Below are positions 1-5,114 of a stretch of DNA of 5,114 nt, in pieces. The stretch comes from Pseudomonadota bacterium (GTDB lineage Bacteria; Myxococcota; Myxococcia; Myxococcales; Myxococcaceae), in assembly GCA_023424585.1 (NCBI GenBank), contig JAFADT010000945.1:1-5114 (forward strand), written 5' to 3'. Each line of letters begins with the position of its first letter. Position 1 is the first letter of the stretch. The notes under the pieces were generated by a model, which was given only the letters and a program-made list of their open reading frames with translations, was not told the origin of the DNA and made no database searches. Both the position numbers and the translations under genes were made by a program.

Positions 1-637
1 CCTCGCGCGCGTCCTCAAACCCAACGTCTTCAAGCTCACCGGCGGAGAGCCCTTCCTCCACCCCGACCTCGCCGGCGTGCTCGACGCCGTGCGCGCCTCC
101 GGCATCTCCGAGCAGCTCTCCGTCACCACCAACGGCTTCCTCGCCCAGAGCGCCCCCGACGCCGTGTATGAGCGGCTCGACCGGATGACCCTGTCGTTCT
201 ACACGTCCGCGCCCTTGCCCGAGCGCTCCATCGCCCGCATCACCGAGCGCTGCGACCGGCACGGCGTCCACCTCACGGTGAAGGCCATCGACCGCTTCCA
301 GCGCATCACCCCGGACGCGCCGCTCGCGTCCGACGCGGAGGTGCGCGACGTCTTCGCGAAGTGCTGGCTCAAGCAGCGCTGCCACCTGGTCCACCAGGGC
401 CGCTTCTACACCTGCACCCGGCCGCCCCACGTCGCCACCGTCCTCGCCGCGGAGCACCCGCACCTGCCCGCGCTCGTCGAACACGACGGCGTGCCGCTCG
501 ATGACCCGGACCTGCTCACGCGCCTGCTGGCCTACCTGGAGCGGGACGTGCCGCTCGCCACCTGCCGCCACTGTCTGGGGTCCAGCGGTCCCTGGGAGCC
601 CCACGCGCAATTGCCGCGCGCTCGCGCCGCGTCCTGA
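1..637 (+). CDS. Radical SAM protein with cysteine-rich twitch/SPASM-like C-terminus (5' partial)
   Basis: This is the last 211 codons of a gene that enters from the left; the frame is open from base 2 and ends at TGA 635-637. Radical SAM enzymes use a [4Fe-4S] cluster to cleave S-adenosylmethionine and start radical chemistry. Visible residue 13 onward reads TGGEPFLHPDL, the GGEP motif that contacts the SAM amino group, followed by the strand VTTNG (residues 41-45). The CxxxCxxC motif should lie just upstream, outside the window. The C-terminal part has cysteines at visible residues 121, 127, 138, 188 and 191. CHLVHQGRFYTC (127-138) has the GxxxxC spacing of SPASM/twitch domains, and CRHCLG (188-192) gives a CxxC pair, so one auxiliary Fe-S cluster is likely. 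The GTG at 77 is internal, because the GGEP motif precedes it. The substrate cannot be told. The family call is firm; the twitch assignment is inference from spacing. Confidence 0.88.
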   Translation, partial: LARVLKPNVFKLTGGEPFLHPDLAGVLDAVRASGISEQLSVTTNGFLAQSAPDAVYERLDRMTLSFYTSAPLPERSIARITERCDRHGVHLTVKAIDRFQRITPDAPLASDAEVRDVFAKCWLKQRCHLVHQGRFYTCTRPPHVATVLAAEHPHLPALVEHDGVPLDDPDLLTRLLAYLERDVPLATCRHCLGSSGPWEPHAQLPRARAAS

Positions 638-640
638 TCA
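635..640. other. Palindromic TGATCA holding the stop codons of two convergent genes
   Basis: TGA at 635-637 ends the plus-strand radical SAM frame, and the complement of 638-640 is TGA, ending the minus-strand kinase frame. The two stops abut exactly within one six-base palindrome, so there is no intergenic base. Any transcription terminator for either gene must lie inside the coding sequence of the other. Confidence 0.9.
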
Positions 641-2791
641 AGGCGCCGGGTCCCCGGCCTTTGCGGATGGCGCGGCCAGGGGCAGCTCCACGGTGAAGAC
701 GGAGCCCTGGCCCAGGAGGCTCTCCACGCGCACCGTGCCGCCCATGGCCTGCACCAGCGTGCGGGTGATGTAGAGGCCCAGGCCCAGGCCGCCGTAGTGC
801 CGGTCGCTCACCGCGCGCTCGAAGCGGCCGAAGAGGCGCGGCAGCGACTCCTCCGAGATGCCGATGCCCTGGTCCCGCACCGTCATCGCCGCCTTGCCGT
901 CGCGCACCTCCAGGCGGACCTGGATGGGGCGCCCCTGGCCGTACTTGATGGCGTTGTCCACCAGGTTCACCACCACCTGCTCCAGGCGCGGCCGGTCCCA
1001 CAGTCCCGTCATCACGGCCTCCGCGGCCTCCAACTGGAGCGCGGAGCCGGAGCGCGCGGCGGGGCCCTCGTAGGCGGTCACCACGTCGCGCACCAGCTCC
1101 ACCAGGTCCACGGGCGCGCACTCCAGCGACAGCCGCCCGGCCGCGATGCGCGACACGTCCAGCAGGTCGTTCACCAGCTCCGCCAGCTTCTTCAGCTGCC
1201 GCGAGCCCACGTCCAGGTAGCGCTCCACCACCTCGCGCGGCACCGGGCCCGGGTTGCGGTCCAGCTCGCGCCGCAGCGCCTGGAGCTTGAGGTTCAGCGG
1301 CGTGAGCGGCGTCTTCAGCTCGTGGCTCGCGATGGACAGGAACTCGTCGCGCAGGCGCACCGCCTCGCGCGCCTCGCGGTACAGCCTCGCATTCTCCATG
1401 GAGAGCGCGGCGCGGTTGGCCAGCTCCTGGAGGAAGGGCAGGTCCGCGGCCGTGTAGCTGCGCCCGGAGCGGTGCGTGGTGACGAAGCTGAGCAGCCCCA
1501 GCGAGTGCTCCCCCGCCACCAGCGGCACCACCACCAGCGAACGGACGCGCAGCTTCCGGAGCAGCGCGACGCGCGCCGGGTCGTTCGTGAGCTGCGGGAG
1601 GAGGTCGTCGGTGAAGTCCTCGATGAAGAAGGGCTGGCCGTGGAACAGCGGGGCCCGGCCGGCCAGCTGGGGGATGCCCGACACGTACGTCGTGCGGATC
1701 CGCATCGCCTCCGCGAGCGCCTCCGGCTCCGTGTCCGCGTGCTCCACCTCCATGCGCTGGAAGGAGCCGTCCTCCAGCGCCGAGTCGATGAGGCACCAGT
1801 CCGCCAGCGTGGGCACCGCCAGGCGCACCACGTTGCGCACCGTGGCCTGGTAGTCCAGCGACGTGGCCAGGAAGGAGCTGGCCCCCGCGAGGATGCGCAG
1901 GTGCTCCTCGTTGTGCGACAGCTCGCGCGCCAGCCGCTCCGCCCGCGCGCGGGCGTGCACCAGGTCCGTCACGTCGAAGCCGAAGCCCGCGATGCCGTCC
2001 ACCTGCCCGCGCGTGTCGTGCGTGGGCGTGTACGTGGCGTCGAAGATGTAGTCGCGGAGGGAGCCGTCCGGCTGCGGCAGCTTGAGGTGCACCTCCCGGC
2101 CCACGAAGGGCTCTCCCGTCGTGTAGACGTGGTCGAGGATGCGGGCCACGCGCTCCGCCTCCTCCTTCGGCCCCACCTCGCGCGCGGGCAGCCCCAGCAG
2201 CCGCGCCGGGTTGCCCAGCAGCGCGGAGTTGAGGGGGTTGGACAGCTCGAAGACGTGCTGCGGGCCGCGGAAGATGGCCAGGTGCGCGGGGGCGTGCATG
2301 AACAGCTCGTGCATGCGCGCGCGCTCGTACTCGGCGGCGGCGCGGGAGGAGCGCTCGCGCGCCAGCAGGTCCGCGCGCTCCGCGTTGGCCCGGCGCAGGC
2401 GCACGTTCAGCGTCGTCGCGAACAGCGACAGCGCGAGGAAGAACAGCAGCGGGGCGACGGTGTCCGGCTCCAGCCGCCATGCCTCCAGGGGCTGGAGGAA
2501 GAAGTACTGCACCAGGACCAGCGACAGCCCGGTGGACACCATCCCCGGGCCCCAGCCTCCCCGCCAGCTGGAGAACACGACGGCGGCGAAGAAGGCCAGG
2601 TACGGGGTGCTGGTCATCACGGGCCACAGGGCCCGCTGGAGGACGAAGGCCACCCCCACGCTCACCACCGCCAGCGCGTAGCGCACCCACGCGGAGCCCT
2701 CTTCCCTCCGGAGCACCGGAGGCGTGCCCGGAGACGCGGGAGGAGGCGGCGCCGGTGGATGCGGCGGGGCGGACGGAGCGGAGGCGTTCAT
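638..2791 (-). CDS. Membrane sensor histidine kinase, DUF4118-PAS-GAF-HisKA-HATPase
   Basis: A 717-residue sensor kinase that would autophosphorylate a histidine and pass the phosphate to a response regulator. After a proline-rich tail (residues 6-26) come four hydrophobic segments at about 37-54, 62-75, 83-101 and 110-128. With the SWRGGWGPG turn between the second and third, they match the KdpD-like DUF4118 membrane module, which has almost no periplasmic part. A charged helix leads to a PAS domain (about 158-280), then a GAF domain (about 303-468). The kinase core follows: H-box SHELKTPL with phospho-acceptor His490, N-box NLVDNAIKYG (609-618), G1 box DQGIGIS (640-646), F-box LFGRFER (653-659) and G2 box GGLGLGL (667-673). 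All key residues are intact. There is no receiver domain and no regulator gene nearby, so this is an orphan kinase here. The start is 34 bp behind the reductase stop and has no visible Shine-Dalgarno sequence; GTG at 2686 (Val36) is an alternative. The signal and target are unknown. Confidence 0.93.
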   Translation of the reverse strand: MNASAPSAPPHPPAPPPPASPGTPPVLRREEGSAWVRYALAVVSVGVAFVLQRALWPVMTSTPYLAFFAAVVFSSWRGGWGPGMVSTGLSLVLVQYFFLQPLEAWRLEPDTVAPLLFFLALSLFATTLNVRLRRANAERADLLARERSSRAAAEYERARMHELFMHAPAHLAIFRGPQHVFELSNPLNSALLGNPARLLGLPAREVGPKEEAERVARILDHVYTTGEPFVGREVHLKLPQPDGSLRDYIFDATYTPTHDTRGQVDGIAGFGFDVTDLVHARARAERLARELSHNEEHLRILAGASSFLATSLDYQATVRNVVRLAVPTLADWCLIDSALEDGSFQRMEVEHADTEPEALAEAMRIRTTYVSGIPQLAGRAPLFHGQPFFIEDFTDDLLPQLTNDPARVALLRKLRVRSLVVVPLVAGEHSLGLLSFVTTHRSGRSYTAADLPFLQELANRAALSMENARLYREAREAVRLRDEFLSIASHELKTPLTPLNLKLQALRRELDRNPGPVPREVVERYLDVGSRQLKKLAELVNDLLDVSRIAAGRLSLECAPVDLVELVRDVVTAYEGPAARSGSALQLEAAEAVMTGLWDRPRLEQVVVNLVDNAIKYGQGRPIQVRLEVRDGKAAMTVRDQGIGISEESLPRLFGRFERAVSDRHYGGLGLGLYITRTLVQAMGGTVRVESLLGQGSVFTVELPLAAPSAKAGDPAP

Positions 2792-2810
2792 GGACGCGCG
2801 GGGCGGACGG
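2764..2810. repeat. 13-bp direct repeat pair around the kinase start codon
   Basis: The 13-mer GCGGGGCGGACGG occurs at 2764-2776 and again at 2798-2810, one copy in the first codons of the kinase and one in its leader. A shorter related copy, GGCGGACGG, lies at 2814-2822. In sequence this rich in GC such repeats can arise by chance, and no function is evident. Confidence 0.4.
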
Positions 2811-2825
2811 GCCGGCGGACGGCCG

Positions 2826-3836
2826 TCAGCGTGTCTCCTTCCGCCGGTCCGCCTGGAGGAAGCCCTGCATGGCGGTGGGGTAGCGCTCGCCCGCGGCCAC
2901 CCCCGGCGGCGCGATGGCCTCGATGTCCGCCAGGTCCTCCTGGCGGAGCTTCACGTCCAGCGCGCCCAGGTTGTCGTCCAGGTACTTGCGGCGCTTGGTG
3001 CCGGGGATGGGGACCACGTCCTCGCCGCGCGCCAGCACCCAGGCGAGCGCGAGCTGCGCGGGCGTGCACCCCTTCTGCGTCGCCAGCCGGTCGATGTGCT
3101 CCACCAGCTTCAGGTTGCGCTGGAAGTTCTCCCCCTGGAAGCGGGGCGAGTGGCGGCGGTAGTCGTCCTCCGGCAGGTCCTCGAAGCGCTTGAACTGGCC
3201 GGTGAGGAAGCCGCGGCCCAGCGGGCTGTAGGGGACGAAGCCCACGCCCAGCTCGCGGCACGTCTGGAGGACGCCGTCCTCCGGGTCGCGGCTCCACAGC
3301 GAGTACTCCGACTGGAGCGCGGTGATGGGGTGCACGGCGCACGCGCGGCGCAGCGTCTCCGAGTTCGCCTCCGACAGCCCCAGGAAGCGCACCTTGCCGG
3401 CCTTCACCAGGTCCGCCATCGCGCCCACCGTGTCCTCGATGGGCGTCTTCGGATCCACCCGGTGCAGGTAGTACAGGTCGATGACGTCCATGCCCAGGCG
3501 CTTCAGGCTCGCGTCGCACGCCTGCCTCACGTACTCGGGGCTGCCGTTGACGCCGCGCGACTGCGGGTTCGCGGGGTCGCGCACGAGGCCGAACTTCGTG
3601 GCCAGGACGATGCGCTGGCGGTGCGGCCCCAGCACGCGGCCCACCAGCTCCTCGTTGCGGCCGGGGCCATAGGCGTCCGCCGTGTCGAAGAAGGTGATGC
3701 CCCGGTCCAGCGCGTGGAGCAGCGTGGCCTCCGACTCCGCGTCATCGCGGCCCGCGTAGAAGTCCGACATCCCCATGCAGCCCAGGCCCAGCGCTGAAAC
3801 GGTGAGGCCCTGCCTGCCCAGCTTCCGAGTCTCCAT
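2826..3836 (-). CDS. NADPH-dependent aldo/keto reductase
   Basis: A 336-residue cytoplasmic oxidoreductase of the aldo/keto reductase superfamily, of usual length for the bacterial single-domain TIM-barrel members. It should reduce aldehydes or ketones with NADPH. The catalytic tetrad is complete: Asp51 and Tyr56 in FFDTADAYG, Lys81 in LATKFG, and His125 in LYYLHRVD. Cofactor-binding elements are also visible: SEAN (155-158), QSEYS (175-179), [11 protein letters not shown] (203-213) and VPIPGTKR (275-282) with the DDNLGA helix start (287-292). The [12 protein letters not shown]-terminus and GLGCMGMS (17-24) resemble the AKR13-type or YakC-like subgroup, often annotated as general or pyridoxal reductases; that placement is by recognition only. 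The start at ATG 3836 is chosen because GGAGG sits just upstream; an in-frame ATG at 3902 would add 22 residues with no resemblance to the family. The physiological substrate is unknown. It lies between the ligase and the kinase on the same strand. Confidence 0.93.
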   Translation of the reverse strand: METRKLGRQGLTVSALGLGCMGMSDFYAGRDDAESEATLLHALDRGITFFDTADAYGPGRNEELVGRVLGPHRQRIVLATKFGLVRDPANPQSRGVNGSPEYVRQACDASLKRLGMDVIDLYYLHRVDPKTPIEDTVGAMADLVKAGKVRFLGLSEANSETLRRACAVHPITALQSEYSLWSRDPEDGVLQTCRELGVGFVPYSPLGRGFLTGQFKRFEDLPEDDYRRHSPRFQGENFQRNLKLVEHIDRLATQKGCTPAQLALAWVLARGEDVVPIPGTKRRKYLDDNLGALDVKLRQEDLADIEAIAPPGVAAGERYPTAMQGFLQADRRKETR

Positions 3837-3840
3837 GTGT

Positions 3841-3845
3841 CCTCC
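3841..3845 (-). promoter_or_regulatory. Shine-Dalgarno site of the aldo/keto reductase
   Basis: On the minus strand GGAGG is followed by ACAC and then ATG (3836-3834). This strong ribosome-binding match with a 4-base spacer decides the start codon against the upstream in-frame ATG at 3902. Confidence 0.75.
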
Positions 3846-3864
3846 GTGCGGGTGCGCTTCCCCA

Positions 3865-3877
3865 TGAAGAATCTTCA
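3865..3877. repeat. 13-bp perfect inverted repeat upstream of the reductase, possible operator
   Basis: TGAAGA and TCTTCA are exact inverted arms around a single central A. The element lies 28 bp upstream of the reductase ATG, in the 87-bp gap after the ligase stop, and is clearly more AT-rich than its surroundings. This position would suit a regulator-binding site or the melting region of a promoter for the reductase-kinase pair. I cannot identify convincing -35/-10 boxes around it. The repeat itself is certain; its regulatory role is a guess. Confidence 0.35.
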
Positions 3878-3923
3878 CGCGAGGCGCGGGAATCCAGGGC
3901 AAACGCTCGGGCGGAGGCCCGGC

Positions 3924-5108
3924 TCACCCAGAAGGCTCCAGCTCGCAACGGAAGGGGAGCGGCTTGGCGACCGGGGCCCCTCCTTGCTCCCCGCGCGCCT
4001 CCACGACGGGGGCGTCCCAGCCCAGGTTGCGCAGCGCCGCCGCGAGCCGCTCGCACAGCGCGGCCACGCTGTCCGGGGGCGCGCCCGAGAGCTCCAGCGT
4101 GAAGCGCTCGCGCGTCACCTGCGTCAGCCGGAACGCGCGCAGCGGATGGTGCTTGAACACCCAGGCCAGGGACCAGGCGTCCACCGCGCGCCCCGAGGGC
4201 GTGCGGAACGCGCAGGCCCCGCGTCCCCCGAACCCCGTCAGCGTCCAGCCGTGGAAGCCGCAGGCGCACGCGTCGCGCCGCACGGTGCCCGTGTCCCCGG
4301 GGCGGTAGCGCAGGAGCGGCAGCACGCTGGGCCGCAGCCGCGTCACCACCACCTCGTCCCCGTCCGGCTCCAGCCAGACGTCCGGCGTGAGCACGTGGAA
4401 GCGGCCCTGGTTCGCGTCCTCCAGGCACTCCCACGCGAGCGGCCCCGTCTCCGTGGCGGCGTAGTAGTTGAGGACCGGCACGCCGCGCTCGCGCCTCCAC
4501 GCGTCGCGCAGCGCCTGGGGCAGGTGCTGCGCGGAGGTGAGCGCCAGCCGGGGCGAGGGCACCTCCGGGTGGGCCAGCAGCCAGCGCAGCCCCTCCGGGT
4601 CGGAGAAGACGACCGAGGCCTTCACCCGCTGGAGGCGCGCCACCGCGTCGTCGCGCAGCACGGAGACGCGGTGCAGGGCGCCGTCGTGGAACAGCGGCAG
4701 GCGCACGGAGTACTCCAGGCCTCCAGGCAGCGCGTCCAGCAGCACTACGCGCGGACGCGGCGGGGGCGCGGCGCCGGCGCGCTCGGTGAAGAAGCGAAGC
4801 ACGGCCCACATGAGCAGGCAGTCGCGCCGGTCGCGCAGCACGTTCACCGGGTCGCCGGTGGTGCCGGAGCTCTTCACCACCACGCACTCGTCGGACGCGG
4901 CGGGCAGGGTGGGCACGTCCTCCCAGTGGCGCGCGAGCGTGGCGCGGTCCAGCGCGGGGAAGTGGCGCAGGTCCTCCAGCCGCCGCAGGTCCCCCGGGTG
5001 CAGGCCCGCCTCGCGCAGCACGCGCACGTAGTAGGGCGAGCCCCGGAGCGCCTCGCGGAGGGCCGGCAGGCGCGCCTCCAGCGCCGCGCGGGCGGCGGCT
5101 TCGTCCAC
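3924..5108 (-). CDS. PaaK/CapK-like adenylate-forming ligase (phenylacetate-CoA ligase family)
   Basis: A 394-residue member of the ANL adenylating superfamily, PaaK/CapK/coenzyme F390 synthetase branch. Such proteins activate a carboxylate with ATP to an acyl-AMP and usually pass it to CoA or another acceptor. N-terminal SPYYVRVLREAGL (24-36) and LEDLRHFPALDRATL (44-58) are typical of the family. The phosphate-binding motif SSGTTGDP is at 80-87, the aromatic/TE motif YYAATETG at 215-222, and the ribose-binding region YRPGDTG at 268-274. CACG (281-284) precedes TGFGGR (291-296), as the CxCG pair precedes the GR hinge in relatives. The hinge is unusual: the Asp usually seen after GR is replaced (GRGACAF). 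Lys382 near the end could be the adenylation lysine. At 394 residues it is slightly shorter than PaaK (about 430-440). GTG 5108 is only 6 bp from the window edge, so the true start could lie further upstream. The substrate is not predictable. Confidence 0.85.
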   Translation of the reverse strand: MDEAAARAALEARLPALREALRGSPYYVRVLREAGLHPGDLRRLEDLRHFPALDRATLARHWEDVPTLPAASDECVVVKSSGTTGDPVNVLRDRRDCLLMWAVLRFFTERAGAAPPPRPRVVLLDALPGGLEYSVRLPLFHDGALHRVSVLRDDAVARLQRVKASVVFSDPEGLRWLLAHPEVPSPRLALTSAQHLPQALRDAWRRERGVPVLNYYAATETGPLAWECLEDANQGRFHVLTPDVWLEPDGDEVVVTRLRPSVLPLLRYRPGDTGTVRRDACACGFHGWTLTGFGGRGACAFRTPSGRAVDAWSLAWVFKHHPLRAFRLTQVTRERFTLELSGAPPDSVAALCERLAAALRNLGWDAPVVEARGEQGGAPVAKPLPFRCELEPSG

Positions 5109-5114
5109 CGTGGC

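Noticed and set aside
77..79. GTG as the start of the radical SAM gene
   Set aside because: The frame is open to the left edge and the GGEP motif lies upstream of this codon, so the gene begins outside the window.
516..2690. A 724-codon minus-strand frame overlapping the kinase
   Set aside because: The product is low-complexity Ala/Gly/Arg/Pro sequence in another frame of the same strand. The kinase frame carries every catalytic box, so this is a shadow.
2810..2824. A GGCCG/CGGCC hairpin just after the reductase stop, considered as a terminator
   Set aside because: The stem is only 5 bp with no T-run after it in the direction of transcription, and such short GC stems are frequent in this base composition.
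797..3193. An open frame of 798 codons on the plus strand opposite the kinase and reductase
   Set aside because: Its product is dominated by Arg, Gln, Val, His and Leu with no recognisable domain, and it runs antisense to two genes with intact family motifs. Such frames are expected opposite genes rich in GC at the third position.
2724..3797. A 357-codon plus-strand frame opposite the reductase
   Set aside because: The composition is the same Arg/Val/His/Leu/Gln-rich antisense artefact with no motif, while the reductase on the other strand has a full catalytic tetrad.
3837..3902. A 22-residue N-terminal extension of the reductase from the ATG at 3902
   Set aside because: The added residues do not look like the family, which starts close to METRKLG, and GGAGG sits just before the ATG at 3836.

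Overview
The window is strongly GC-rich. It is packed with genes whose reading frames favour G or C at the third codon position, and long meaningless antisense frames appear opposite the real genes. This base composition, together with a multi-domain sensor kinase that has no response regulator beside it, fits a myxobacterium of the Myxococcus/Corallococcus type. That assignment is inference from style; no taxonomic marker is present.

Layout: the left end (1-637, + strand) is the 3' part of a radical SAM gene. It lacks the region that would carry the CxxxCxxC cluster motif but keeps the GGEP motif and a cysteine-rich C-terminal twitch/SPASM-like region. It meets tail to tail, with no intergenic base, a minus-strand gene group that fills the rest of the window. 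In transcription order that group is: a PaaK/CapK-type adenylate-forming ligase (5108-3924), an 87-bp gap with an AT-rich inverted repeat and a good Shine-Dalgarno site, an aldo/keto reductase (3836-2826), a 34-bp gap, and a membrane-anchored hybrid-sensor-type histidine kinase (2791-638).

Working together: the three minus-strand genes share orientation and close spacing, so they may be at least partly co-transcribed. The ligase probably activates a carboxylic acid as an acyl-adenylate. The reductase uses NADPH on a carbonyl compound. The kinase senses an unknown signal through PAS and GAF domains and must signal to a regulator encoded elsewhere. Nothing in the sequence shows that they form one pathway. 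The two enzymes that could belong to a biosynthetic cluster, the radical SAM protein and the ligase, sit at opposite edges, so their real partners may lie outside the window.

I see no tRNA, rRNA, insertion sequence, CRISPR array or phage-like feature. There is no stretch over 300 bases without a gene. I did not find convincing evidence of a wholly new system. The points most worth a second look are the shared palindromic stop site, the uncertain kinase start, the operator-like inverted repeat upstream of the reductase, and the altered hinge motif in the ligase.
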